Assembly (NCBI GenBank): GCA_910585825.1
Contig: CAJUEY010000002.1
Location: 72,713-136,712 of the forward strand
DNA from: an uncultured Lachnospiraceae bacterium
Lineage (GTDB): Bacteria; Bacillota; Clostridia; Lachnospirales; Lachnospiraceae
Direction of reading: 5' to 3'
DNA length: 64,000 bases
Each line of letters opens with the position of its first letter. The stretch's first letter is position 1. The position numbers and the translations under genes are program-made. Below are positions 53,355-61,967 of this stretch, in pieces. Below the pieces are notes generated by a model. It searched no databases, was not told the origin of the DNA, and saw only the letters and a list, made by a program, of their open reading frames with translations.

Positions 53355-54498
53355 ACAAATGCTGGAAGAATCAATTAAAACAATAAGAAATGGAGAGGTA
53401 GTCGAAGGCACTGTTATTGATGTGAAGCCAGATGAAATCGTCTTAAATATTGGATACAAGTCCGACGGTATTATCACACGCGGTGAATATACCAATGAGC
53501 CGAATGCAGATCTGTCAGCCATAGTTTCTGTCGGTGACACTATGGAAGCAAAAGTAATCAAAGTCAACGACGGAGAGGGACAAGTTCTTCTTTCTTACAG
53601 ACGTCTTATGGCAGAGAAAGGCAACAAGAAATTAGAAGAAGCATTTGAAAACAAAACAGTTTTAACAGCCAAAGTAGTACAGGTATTAGGCGGCGGCTTA
53701 AGCGTTTCCGTAGATGAGACAAGGGTATTCATTCCTGCAAGCCTGGTATCCGATACATATGAAAAAGATTTAAACAAATATAAAGATCAGGAAATTGAAT
53801 TTGTGATCACAGAATTTAATCCACGCCGCAGAAGAATCATCGGAGACAGAAAACAAATTTTAGTTGCCAGAAAAGCAGAATTACAGAAAGAACTTTTTGC
53901 ACGGATCAGCGTTGGCGATATTGTAGAGGGAACCGTTAAAAATCTTACCGATTTTGGCGCATTTATTGATCTTGGCGGAGCAGACGGACTGCTTCACATT
54001 TCCGAGATGTCCTGGGGAAGAGTGGAAAGTCCGAAGAAAGCTTTCAAAGTTGGCGATGTAGTCAGAGTTTTCATCAAAGATATCAACGACACAAAGATTG
54101 CGTTGAGCATGAAATTCCCGGATGAGAATCCATGGAACGATGCAGCGAATAAATTTGCACCGGGAACGATTATCAAAGGCGTGGTAGCGCGTATGACTGA
54201 TTTCGGGGCTTTCGTAGAACTGGCTCCGGGCGTAGATGCATTATTGCATGTTTCTCAGATTGCCAAAGAACATATTGAGAAACCGTCAGATGTATTGTCC
54301 ATTGGTCAGGAAATTGAGGCTCAGATTGTTGACTTTAATGAAGAAGAGAAGAAGATCAGCCTGAGTCTGAAAGCGCTTTTGAATACTAATGAAGAGGCAG
54401 AAGCTGGAGAAACTGAAACAGCAGAAACTCCTGAGGCTGTAGAGGCTGAAACACCCGAGACAGAGACGGCTGAGGTTGATGCAGCGGCAGAAGAGTAA
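53335..54498 (+). CDS. rpsA: 30S ribosomal protein S1 homolog
   Basis: 387 aa with four S1 RNA-binding repeats. The clearest are repeats 3 and 4: IVEGTVKNLTDFGAFIDLGG (about 200) and IKGVVARMTDFGAFVELAPG (about 280). The tail after about 355 is almost purely Glu/Thr/Ala. ATG 53335 follows GAGGAGG inside ispH and is preferred over ATG 53317. Four repeats rather than the six of Gram-negative S1 is usual for Firmicutes. Translational coupling to ispH likely. Confidence 0.93.
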   Translation: MSEVSFEQMLEESIKTIRNGEVVEGTVIDVKPDEIVLNIGYKSDGIITRGEYTNEPNADLSAIVSVGDTMEAKVIKVNDGEGQVLLSYRRLMAEKGNKKLEEAFENKTVLTAKVVQVLGGGLSVSVDETRVFIPASLVSDTYEKDLNKYKDQEIEFVITEFNPRRRRIIGDRKQILVARKAELQKELFARISVGDIVEGTVKNLTDFGAFIDLGGADGLLHISEMSWGRVESPKKAFKVGDVVRVFIKDINDTKIALSMKFPDENPWNDAANKFAPGTIIKGVVARMTDFGAFVELAPGVDALLHVSQIAKEHIEKPSDVLSIGQEIEAQIVDFNEEEKKISLSLKALLNTNEEAEAGETETAETPEAVEAETPETETAEVDAAAEE

Positions 54499-54564
54499 AT
54501 GATGCGGCTGTAAAACAGCAGAGACTATTTTATAAATGAAATAGAATAAATGGAAGAAGATAAC

Positions 54565-54608
54565 AAAGGCAGGGTAATTCTCAGAGAAAAGAGTTTATCC
54601 TGCTTTTT
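54565..54608 (+). terminator. Candidate terminator after rpsA
   Basis: AAAGGCAGGGTAA pairs imperfectly with TTTATCCTGCTTTTT across a roughly 16-nt loop; a T-run follows. Confidence 0.6.
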
Positions 54609-54662
54609 GTGTATGCTGTTATTTAAAAGAAACACTATGGTCAATTGTTCCATGGAATGATT

Positions 54663-55760
54663 TTACTTTTTTAAACAAAAATCCAAAAGATGCGCCGCAT
54701 ACCCATTAAGCGCAGCCATATCAGAAAGAAATTCTTCCGTCATTTCAAAATAAGAAAGGGAAGATTTTTTTTCATTGTAAAATGCGGGCGTACAGAGCCG
54801 CTCTGCCTGGGGGAGGAAAGATGCGGATTTTCTCGTATAGCAGGTGGCGGCAGTGGCTTTTTTTCGATGTGGGGCATCTACAAAAGCAGCTACGCTTTTA
54901 TGGATTGCCATATCTTCTTCCGGAAGATAATAATAGTCTTTGTAATTTTCATAATAATATTTTAATTCCCCTGTAAAAACAGGAATGCATAATTTTGCAG
55001 AAGCATCCTCACACCGTAAGCTGCATAAGCCGGACTGGAAGAGAAATTTTTGCGGAAAGGGCATAGGAACCTGAAGGGTGAGCAGAAGTTCGGATTCTTC
55101 AATGTCGCTGTTATAGCTTTTGCGGTTCTGCAGGGAAACATGGGAAATTTCTGCGGGTGTTTCCCAAAAATCCCGGTAAGAGAGCAAAGACAGCAGTTTC
55201 GTCATACCAAGAACGTCTTCATAATTATGTAAAAGCAGCAGATGCTCCGACTGAGGATTCTGCTGTTTTTCATATGCATAATAAACGGGAATCAGTTCTC
55301 CGCCGTTATATGTATCGTCTCTGTTTATTTTCAGAAATTCTTCCACGGATTTTTGCTTTTTGTCCGGTAAATGGAATAGATGAGCAAGTTTTCCCGTAAG
55401 CTTATACAGATCCATGTTCTGGCAGCGATTCCAGTCGCAGCGGATTCCGTTGGCTTGTTCTCTGGCTTTTAAGAAGGGAATGTCAAAACGCAGGCCGTTA
55501 AATGTAATGAGCGTATGTATGGATTCCAGATGCTTATGGAAGGCGGTCAGGAGATCGGATTCTTCGCTGCGGTTTTCGGCAAGAAACTGATAGATGTGAA
55601 GGGCGTCTCCCTGACGCAGAGCCATGCCGATGAGATAGACAAAGGCGGTTTTTGCAGAAAATCCTGTTGTTTCAATATCGAAGAAAGCACAGGGATTTGA
55701 AAAGTAGTGTTTGATGTACAGGTCGTCCGGGATTGGAATGGTTTTGTGAATGGTTTTCAT
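54663..55760 (-). CDS. YprB-like RNase-H-fold exonuclease
   Basis: 365 aa. DEDD-type motifs: CAFFDIETTGF (about 30), TLITFNGLRFDIPFL (about 95) and LLHNYEDVLGM (about 180). This matches the RNase_H_2/YprB family, predicted 3'-5' nucleases. The C-terminal half (about 215-365) is unassigned beta-rich sequence. The start at 55760 has a GAAAGGAATT ribosome site. It is convergent with rpsA and divergent from the Rnf operon. Confidence 0.8.
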   Translation of the reverse strand: MKTIHKTIPIPDDLYIKHYFSNPCAFFDIETTGFSAKTAFVYLIGMALRQGDALHIYQFLAENRSEESDLLTAFHKHLESIHTLITFNGLRFDIPFLKAREQANGIRCDWNRCQNMDLYKLTGKLAHLFHLPDKKQKSVEEFLKINRDDTYNGGELIPVYYAYEKQQNPQSEHLLLLHNYEDVLGMTKLLSLLSYRDFWETPAEISHVSLQNRKSYNSDIEESELLLTLQVPMPFPQKFLFQSGLCSLRCEDASAKLCIPVFTGELKYYYENYKDYYYLPEEDMAIHKSVAAFVDAPHRKKATAATCYTRKSASFLPQAERLCTPAFYNEKKSSLSYFEMTEEFLSDMAALNGYAAHLLDFCLKK

Positions 55761-55950
55761 GGGAATTCCTTTCTGTTGCTAACTGTGAAATTGAGACGGA
55801 GTGATTACATTATAACAAGTTGACAGCTGTGTTTCAATGAATTGTTTTCTGAGAAAGGCACCGGCATCTGTTACCCTATGTCGGAATCCTTGCAGGCATC
55901 AAAAAAGGCATCAAAAAAAATACAAAAATACTCTGTAAAAATCGACAGAT

Positions 55951-55961
55951 TATGCTATAAT
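55951..55961 (+). promoter_or_regulatory. Extended -10 promoter of the rnf operon
   Basis: TATGCTATAAT gives an extended -10 (TGn before TATAAT, 55956-55961), about 65 bp before rnfC. No good -35 is visible at 16-18 bp. The rest of the 271-bp gap 55761-56031 shows no gene. Confidence 0.55.
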
Positions 55962-56031
55962 TTATAAGATAGGTTTTTTATCTGAATTTTTAAAAAGAAA
56001 TAGAAAAATAAAAGAAAGTGGGGCACGAAAA

Positions 56032-57351
56032 ATGGGTTTAATGACATTTAAAGGCGGCGTTCATCCTTATGATGGCAAAGACTTATCCAAAGATAAGCCA
56101 ATCCGTGAATTGTTACCCAAGGGAGATCTGGTATATCCGCTGTCACAGCATATCGGGGCGCCGGCGAATCCGATTGTGGCTGTAGGGGATACGGTCTTAA
56201 GAGGACAGAAGATCGCAGAGGCAGGCGGATTTGTATCCGCACCGATTTATGCATCCGTATCGGGAACAGTAAAAGCGATTGAGCCGCGCCGTGTAACCGT
56301 CGGCGACATGGTGAAATCCATCGTCATTGAAAGCGATGGCGAGATGAAGGAAACGGAGTATGTACAGACAAGCGACATCACATCCCTTTCCAATGAAGAA
56401 ATTATCGGTAAAATCAAAGACGCCGGTATCGTGGGTATGGGAGGGGCAGGATTCCCGACGCATGTGAAGTTGTCTCCGAAAGAGCCGGAGAAGATTGAGT
56501 ATATTATTGCGAACTGCGCGGAATGTGAGCCGTATCTGACATCGGATTACCGCAGAATGATCGAACAGCCGGAAAAACTGGTTGCCGGAATGCGTGTGGT
56601 ATTAAGGCTCTTCCCCAATGCAAAAGGCATATTCGGCGTAGAAGACAACAAGCCGGACTGCATTGCCAAATTAAAAGAACTGATTCAGCAGGAAGAACGC
56701 ATGGAAGTGGCGGAGCTGAAAACGAAGTATCCCCAGGGCGGCGAGCGCCAGCTGATTTATGCGGTGACCAAACGGGCGATCAACTCCAAAATGCTTCCGG
56801 CGGATGCGGGCTGTATTGTAGATAATGTAGAGACGCTGGTTGCAATTTACAATGCCGTTATGTTGGGACAGCCTTTGATGAACCGGATTTTTACCGTAAC
56901 AGGCAATGCGATTGCAGATCCTCAGAATTTTTATATCTGCATTGGTACGAATTACCGGGAATTGTTAGACGCTGCGGGAGGATTCCGTGCCGAATGTGAA
57001 AAAATGATCGCCGGAGGTCCTATGATGGGATTTGCCATGTTTGATCTGGATGTGCCTACCACAAAGACCACGTCTTCCCTTCTCTGTTTTACAAAGGACG
57101 AAGTGGCGGAATACGAAAGTACGGCATGTATCAACTGCGGACGCTGCGTAGAGGCTTGTCCGGAGCTTTTGGTTCCTTCCAGACTGGCGGATTACTGTGA
57201 GCATGGACAGAGCGACGTCTTTGAAAAATGGCATGGATTAGAATGCGTGGAATGCGGAAGCTGCAGTTATGTCTGTCCGGCGAAACGGCCATTGGCACAG
57301 TCGGTTAAGACGATGAAAAAACAGGTCTTAGCGGCAAAGAGAAAGAAATAG
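56032..57351 (+). CDS. rnfC: Rnf complex subunit C
   Basis: 439 aa peripheral subunit, the NADH-oxidising entry of the Rnf ferredoxin:NAD+ oxidoreductase. Shows GMGGAGFPTHVKL (flavin/NADH-site region near 135), an SLBB-like segment, and two 4Fe-4S motifs near the C-terminus: CINCGRCVEACP and CVECGSCSYVCP. The ribosome site before the ATG (GTGGGGCACG) is weak. First gene of a complete six-gene operon in clostridial order. Confidence 0.96.
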   Translation: MGLMTFKGGVHPYDGKDLSKDKPIRELLPKGDLVYPLSQHIGAPANPIVAVGDTVLRGQKIAEAGGFVSAPIYASVSGTVKAIEPRRVTVGDMVKSIVIESDGEMKETEYVQTSDITSLSNEEIIGKIKDAGIVGMGGAGFPTHVKLSPKEPEKIEYIIANCAECEPYLTSDYRRMIEQPEKLVAGMRVVLRLFPNAKGIFGVEDNKPDCIAKLKELIQQEERMEVAELKTKYPQGGERQLIYAVTKRAINSKMLPADAGCIVDNVETLVAIYNAVMLGQPLMNRIFTVTGNAIADPQNFYICIGTNYRELLDAAGGFRAECEKMIAGGPMMGFAMFDLDVPTTKTTSSLLCFTKDEVAEYESTACINCGRCVEACPELLVPSRLADYCEHGQSDVFEKWHGLECVECGSCSYVCPAKRPLAQSVKTMKKQVLAAKRKK

Positions 57352-57372
57352 AATAGAAAGAGGTGGATTTTT

Positions 57373-58314
57373 GTGAGTGATTTATATAATGTATCATCAT
57401 CACCCCATGTGCGTTCCAAGGATACCAGCAGCCGGATTATGTTATATGTGGTTCTTGCATTGCTGCCGACGACATTGTTTGGAATTTATAACTTTGGATA
57501 CCGGGCGTTGATTTTGATTGTTGTTACGATTGCAAGCTGTTTGGCTTCGGAATGGGTATTTGAAAAGATTGTACATAAAAAGAGCACGATAAACGATTTC
57601 AGCGCAGTGGTGACGGGACTTCTTCTGGCGCTGAATCTTCCGGCGACGCTGCCATGGTGGGAGGCTGCTCTTGGCGGCGTGTTCGCCATTGTAATTGTAA
57701 AGATGATGTTTGGCGGCCTGGGACAGAATTTTATGAACCCGGCTCTTGGAGCAAGATGTTTCCTTCTGATCGCTTTTGCAGCCGATATGACGAATTTCGT
57801 CATTGATGAATATACGGGACCGACTCCTCTGGCGGCGATGCGCAGTGGAGAGGCTGTTAATACGATGAACATGTTAATCGGTAAGACAGCGGGCACCATC
57901 GGTGAAACTTCCGTCATTGCTATTTTAATCGGAGCGATTATCCTGATTTTACTGGGCGTCATTGATTTAAGGATACCGGGAACTTATATTGTTACTTTTG
58001 TAGTTTTTATCGCAGTTTTTGGCGGACATGGACTGGATGTCAACTATATTACGGCGCAGCTTTGCGGCGGCGGACTGATGCTGGGCGCGTTCTTTATGGC
58101 GACGGATTACGTGACATCCCCGATTACGCCGAACGGCAGGATTTTATTCGGCATCTGCCTTGGCGTGCTGACCGGAATATTCCGTATGTTTGGGGCAAAT
58201 GCAGAGGGAGTTTCCTTTGCGATTATTTTGAGCAATCTTCTGGTTCCGATGATTGAGAAGATTACGATACCAAGAGCTTTTGGACAGGTAAAGGAGGGGA
58301 AAAAGCATGAATAA
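57373..58314 (+). CDS. rnfD: Rnf complex subunit D
   Basis: 313 aa membrane protein of the NqrB/RnfD family with about nine helices. The TGPTPLAAM segment (about 156) matches the covalent FMN-attachment site by a threonine. GTG start with AGAGGTGG upstream. Overlaps rnfG by 8 bp. Confidence 0.95.
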   Translation: MSDLYNVSSSPHVRSKDTSSRIMLYVVLALLPTTLFGIYNFGYRALILIVVTIASCLASEWVFEKIVHKKSTINDFSAVVTGLLLALNLPATLPWWEAALGGVFAIVIVKMMFGGLGQNFMNPALGARCFLLIAFAADMTNFVIDEYTGPTPLAAMRSGEAVNTMNMLIGKTAGTIGETSVIAILIGAIILILLGVIDLRIPGTYIVTFVVFIAVFGGHGLDVNYITAQLCGGGLMLGAFFMATDYVTSPITPNGRILFGICLGVLTGIFRMFGANAEGVSFAIILSNLLVPMIEKITIPRAFGQVKEGKKHE

Positions 58315-58918
58315 AAAAATTGTGCATGACGCGTTGATTTTAACGGCATTTACCCTGGTACTTGGATTTGTCCTGGGACTTGTCTATGAGATTACAAAAG
58401 AACCAATCGCGGCAGCGGATGCAGCAACGGCTCAGGCGGCATACAAGGAAGTGTTCCAGGATGCGGACAGCTTTGAAGCCTATGACGGATTTGACAAAGA
58501 AGCGGCGGTTTCTCTTATGGAAGAAAACGGATACAATGATGAAATTACGGATGTTCAGACAGCAAAAGGCAGTGACGGCAGTACGCTGGGCTATGTGATA
58601 ACGGTGCTGGCAAAGGACGGCAGCCAGGCGAACATTACATTTTCTGTAGGGATTGCAGCAGACGGTACGGTAAACGGTTATTCCATTACCAGCATTGCCG
58701 AGACGCCGGGGCTTGGAGATAAGGCAAAGAACGAAGAGTTTTACAGTCAGTTCCAGAACAAGCAGGTGGAAAAGTTTGACGTTGTAAAACAGGCTCCTGC
58801 CTCTGACAGTGAGATTGAAGCAATCTCCGGCGCTACGATTACATCCAGAGCGATGACAAACGGTGTAAATGCTTCGATTACATATTTTGAAACTGTTTTG
58901 GAAGGGGGCGCGGAATAA
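58307..58918 (+). CDS. rnfG: Rnf complex subunit G
   Basis: 203 aa: N-terminal membrane helix (about 9-29) and an outside FMN-binding domain. The motif SGAT at 174-177 in EAISGATITS places covalent FMN on Thr177. Overlaps rnfE by one base. Confidence 0.95.
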   Translation: MNKKIVHDALILTAFTLVLGFVLGLVYEITKEPIAAADAATAQAAYKEVFQDADSFEAYDGFDKEAAVSLMEENGYNDEITDVQTAKGSDGSTLGYVITVLAKDGSQANITFSVGIAADGTVNGYSITSIAETPGLGDKAKNEEFYSQFQNKQVEKFDVVKQAPASDSEIEAISGATITSRAMTNGVNASITYFETVLEGGAE

Positions 58919-59613
58919 TGAATAAATATATGGAACGTTTGTATAACGGTATTATCAAGGAGAATCCTACTTTTGTTCTGATGCTGGGTATGTGTCCGAC
59001 GCTTGCGGTTACCACTTCAGCCATGAACGGCCTTGGCATGGGGCTTTCCACGACATTGGTGCTTGTATTTTCCAATCTGCTGATTTCCGCATTCCGGAAG
59101 GTGATTCCGGACGGCGTGCGTATGCCGGCTTTTATCGTAATCGTAGCGTCTCTTGTTACGGTGGTGGAATTTTTGATGAAGGCGTATACGCCGGCTTTGT
59201 CCGTACAGCTTGGCGTGTACATTCCGCTGATCGTTGTTAACTGTATTATTCTTGGACGTGCGGAGAGCTACGCCTCCAAAAATCCCATTGGTCCGTCTAT
59301 CTTTGACGGCGTCGGCATGGGACTGGGATTTACCTTCGGTCTGACCTGCATCGGAATTATTCGTGAGGTATTGGGCGCAGGACAGCTGTTCGGTGTACAA
59401 ATCCTTTCTTTGGACTGGTTTACGCCGATTACGATATTTGTTATGGCGCCGGGAGCCTTTCTGGTGCTGGCATTTCTTGTAGCGATCATGAATATTGTCA
59501 GAGAAAAAATGGATGCAAAGGGCAAACCTCTTGCAGCTCCGTCCGGATGTCTGACAGGTGATTGCGCGCACTGCGGACAGTCTGCAATGTGTACCGGAAA
59601 AAAATCAGAATAG
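58918..59613 (+). CDS. rnfE: Rnf complex subunit E
   Basis: 231 aa integral membrane protein of the RnfA/RnfE/NqrD family (six helices), with NPIGPSIFDGVGMGLGFTF in the core. The C-terminal tail has a CLTGDCAHCGQSAMC cysteine cluster not usual in short RnfE proteins; it might hold metal. Adjacent rnfA is its half-partner. Confidence 0.93.
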   Translation: MNKYMERLYNGIIKENPTFVLMLGMCPTLAVTTSAMNGLGMGLSTTLVLVFSNLLISAFRKVIPDGVRMPAFIVIVASLVTVVEFLMKAYTPALSVQLGVYIPLIVVNCIILGRAESYASKNPIGPSIFDGVGMGLGFTFGLTCIGIIREVLGAGQLFGVQILSLDWFTPITIFVMAPGAFLVLAFLVAIMNIVREKMDAKGKPLAAPSGCLTGDCAHCGQSAMCTGKKSE

Positions 59614-59627
59614 GGGGATAGATACGG

Positions 59628-60203
59628 ATGAAAACATTATTATTAATCGCAATCGGCTCTGCAGTTGTCAATAACGTTGTATTGAGCCAGTTCTTAGGCA
59701 TCTGCCCGTTTTTGGGCGTATCTAAGAAAACGGAAACTGCTGCCGGAATGGGCGGAGCCGTTATTTTCGTTATCGGGATTGCATCCCTTGTAACGTCTTT
59801 GATTTATAAGTTTATTTTGACGCCTACGGATACCCAGTATCTGCAGACGATTGTATTTATTCTCGTCATTGCCGCACTGGTGCAGTTTGTAGAGATGTTT
59901 TTGAAAAAATCCATACCATCTTTGTATGAGAGTCTTGGCGTATATCTGCCTTTGATTACCACCAACTGTGCGGTTCTTGGCGTTGCGCTGACAAACGTGA
60001 CAAAGGAGTATGGCATTTTGGAAAGCGTGGTCAACGGACTGGCAACGGCTGTCGGATTCTTTATTGCAATCTGCATTATGGCCGGAATCCGTGAAAAAAT
60101 AGAATACAATGATATCCCGAAACCCTTCCAGGGCACGGCGATCGTATTGATTACCGCCTGTCTGATGTCGATTGCGTTTATGGGATTCTCAGGAATGATT
60201 TAG
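59628..60203 (+). CDS. rnfA: Rnf complex subunit A
   Basis: 191 aa six-helix protein of the NqrE/RnfA family: NNVVLSQFLGICPFLGVS at the start and YLPLITTNCAVLGVAL in the middle hold the two inverted-topology cysteines proposed to bind an intramembrane Fe cluster. GGGGGATAG ribosome site. Confidence 0.95.
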   Translation: MKTLLLIAIGSAVVNNVVLSQFLGICPFLGVSKKTETAAGMGGAVIFVIGIASLVTSLIYKFILTPTDTQYLQTIVFILVIAALVQFVEMFLKKSIPSLYESLGVYLPLITTNCAVLGVALTNVTKEYGILESVVNGLATAVGFFIAICIMAGIREKIEYNDIPKPFQGTAIVLITACLMSIAFMGFSGMI

Positions 60204-60216
60204 GAGGAAAGAGAAG

Positions 60217-61008
60217 ATGAGTATACAGGCAATTATCATTGCCGCAATAATCGTCGGCGGCGTTGGTATTTTTATTGGATTTTTCCTTGGGGTTTCCGGA
60301 GAAAAATTCAAAGTAGAAGTTGATGAAAGAGAAGAGGCCATCTTGGGCGTTCTTCCCGGCAATAACTGCGGCGGGTGCGGTTATGCGGGCTGCTCCGGTC
60401 TTGCGGCAGCCATTGTAAAAGGTGAGGCTCCGGTGGGACAGTGTCCGGTGGGCGGCGATCCCATTGCCGCTAAAATTGGCGAGATCATGGGCGTGGCGGC
60501 AGGAGAAGCCGTGAAGAAAGTTGCTTTTGTCAAATGCGCCGGAACCTGTGAAAAGGCAAAGCAGGATTATCAGTATACAGGTATTGAGGACTGCGGCGCT
60601 ATGGCGTTTGTGCCGGGCGGCGGTCCGAAAAGCTGTAATTACGGATGTCTTGGTTATGGCAGCTGCGTGAAGGCATGTCCCTTTGATGCGGTTCATATCG
60701 TAGACGGTATCGCATTGGTGGATAAAGACGCCTGCAAAGCCTGCGGCAAATGTGTGGCGGCATGTCCGAAGAATTTGATTGAGCTTGTGCCGTATGACGC
60801 AAAGCATATCGTAAACTGCAGTTCCAAAGACAAGGGCAAGGATGTCATGAAAGCCTGTTCCGTGGGATGTATCGGATGTCATCTTTGTGAGAAGAACTGT
60901 CCGTCGGATGCCGTTCATGTAACAGACAATATTGCGTACATTGACCAGGAGAAGTGTACGGGATGCGGGATTTGTGCGGAGAAGTGTCCGAAGAAGATTA
61001 TTCTTTGA
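60217..61008 (+). CDS. rnfB: Rnf complex subunit B
   Basis: 263 aa: N-terminal membrane helix, then a Fe-S domain NNCGGCGYAGC (about 47), a CSYGC-like NYGCLGYGSCVKACP region, and two further ferredoxin motifs, CKACGKCVAACP and CTGCGICAEKCP, plus CIGCHLCEKNCP. It receives electrons from reduced ferredoxin. Last gene of the operon; the operon lets the cell gain an Na+ or H+ gradient from ferredoxin oxidation. Confidence 0.96.
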   Translation: MSIQAIIIAAIIVGGVGIFIGFFLGVSGEKFKVEVDEREEAILGVLPGNNCGGCGYAGCSGLAAAIVKGEAPVGQCPVGGDPIAAKIGEIMGVAAGEAVKKVAFVKCAGTCEKAKQDYQYTGIEDCGAMAFVPGGGPKSCNYGCLGYGSCVKACPFDAVHIVDGIALVDKDACKACGKCVAACPKNLIELVPYDAKHIVNCSSKDKGKDVMKACSVGCIGCHLCEKNCPSDAVHVTDNIAYIDQEKCTGCGICAEKCPKKIIL

Positions 61009-61038
61009 TGGTTTACTGTATAGAAAGCAGATGATTGT

Positions 61039-61229
61039 ATGCTGAGTGCAGCGGATATTATCAGGGACTCTATCAATGAGTTTTCCAGATTACAAAACCA
61101 GATGTTATCAGTAAAAGAAAAAATGACATGGAAACATATAATTTAATGCATGACAGATATATCGAATTAAAGGTTGTATTGTCTGGTTTAGGTGTTAATC
61201 TAACAGAAATTGACAAGATTAAAGAATAA
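61039..61229 (+). pseudogene. Frameshifted small gene after rnfB
   Basis: Frame 1 from ATG 61039 reads MLSAADIIRDSINEFSRLQN and stops at 61146. Frame 2 from 61128 reads METYNLMHDRYIELKVVLSG and stops at 61229. They join into one protein of about 63 aa if a single A is added in the A6 run near 61118-61123. The combined helical sequence was not recognised. The 430-bp stretch 61009-61438 otherwise holds a terminator and an inverted repeat. A programmed frameshift is possible but less likely than decay. Confidence 0.5.
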
Positions 61230-61271
61230 TAACAATAATTTATACAGATAAAGAAGAATTCCAGTCAAAAG

Positions 61272-61318
61272 AGAATGCCGGAAAATGAGCGTTGTTCATT
61301 TCAGGCATTCTTTTTTGT
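61272..61318 (+). terminator. Intrinsic terminator after rnf / the frameshifted gene
   Basis: AGAATGCCGGAAAATGA pairs with TCATTTCAGGCATTCT around a 7-nt loop, then TTTTT. Confidence 0.8.
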
Positions 61319-61386
61319 TTTCCGAAGTGAATTGTTAGTAAAGTGGGTTTTGCCAAAACAAGAGGAATAAAAGCTGGTGTGCAGGT

Positions 61387-61425
61387 GTTTCTTATAAATG
61401 AATATGGTAAAATTTTATAAGAAAC
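61387..61425. repeat. 11-bp inverted repeat before the 61439 gene
   Basis: GTTTCTTATAA (61387-61397) and TTATAAGAAAC (61415-61425) are perfect inverted copies 17 bp apart, 14 bp upstream of the start codon. Likely an operator or a leader hairpin. Confidence 0.5.
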
Positions 61426-61438
61426 GAGGTAGAGTAAT

Positions 61439-61663
61439 ATGGAAAAGAAAATTTATATCACAGAGGAAGAACGGGCAAAATGCCAAAAGGTGGCTGATGC
61501 GTTTGCAGAGCTGTATGAGATGACGGATGTTGTAGTGGTTGATGTCGGCAGGTACGGTTTTGTGATGCTGAAATATTACATGCCGCCGTATGGATTTGAG
61601 GAAGATGAAACTTTTACGGACAGTAAGGCATTGTGGAAATGTCGCATAACTGGCTGTGAATAG
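61439..61663 (+). CDS. Small conserved-looking protein, C-terminus apparently cut
   Basis: 74 aa, MEKKIYITEEERAKCQKVAD ... VVVVDVGRYGFVMLKYYMPP ... TDSKALWKCRITGCE. It has the look of a mobile-element accessory protein, but I do not recognise a function. The last nine residues and the stop are encoded by a 65-nt hairpin (61636-61700), so the natural end may have been replaced by an insertion. CGAGG upstream of the ATG is a fair ribosome site. Confidence 0.55.
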   Translation: MEKKIYITEEERAKCQKVADAFAELYEMTDVVVVDVGRYGFVMLKYYMPPYGFEEDETFTDSKALWKCRITGCE

Positions 61664-61700
61664 GGTTTTCCATAGTTTCATAGCCAGTTATGCACATTTC
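61636..61700. repeat. 65-nt near-perfect hairpin truncating the upstream ORF
   Basis: GAAATGTCGCATAACTGGCT (61636-61655) then GTGAA is mirrored by TTTCATAGCCAGTTATGC and CATTTC (to 61700). The arms differ only by one inserted base and a G/A change, with a 15-nt loop. No T-run follows, so it looks like a miniature palindromic element rather than a terminator. Confidence 0.6.
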
Positions 61701-61784
61701 TATGATGCAGTCTTTAAACGCTTGAAATTATTCGCCTGACCGCATATAATTATATGGGAAAGTTTAGGGAAAGGGGGAATGAAG

Positions 61785-61967
61785 ATGTTAGAGTATATTT
61801 CTGCCCCGGAAGCGGCGAAGAAATGGGGCATTTCAGAAAGACGGGTGCAAAAGCTATGTGAGGAAAACCGCATACCGGGCGTGGCAAAATTCAGCCGCTT
61901 GTGGCTGATACCAAAGGACGCTGAAAAGCCAGTAGATAAAAGAAAACGGGAGGAAAACAGAAAGTGA
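61785..61967 (+). CDS. Excisionase/MerR-like HTH protein
   Basis: 60 aa: MLEYISAPEAAKKWGISERR, VQKLCEENRIPG, then a FSRLWLIPKDAEKP wing and basic tail, the HTH_17 pattern of excisionases and phage/plasmid regulators. ATG 61785 lies 7 bases from GGGGG; ATG 61779 is too near. Its stop overlaps the GTG of the response regulator. Suggests that the following module came on a mobile element. Confidence 0.75.
   Translation: MLEYISAPEAAKKWGISERRVQKLCEENRIPGVAKFSRLWLIPKDAEKPVDKRKREENRK

Noticed and set aside
61109..61130. Programmed frameshift in the small gene after rnfB
   Set aside because: The A6 run could slip, but there is no stimulatory structure just downstream and no known family; simple decay is the more economical reading.
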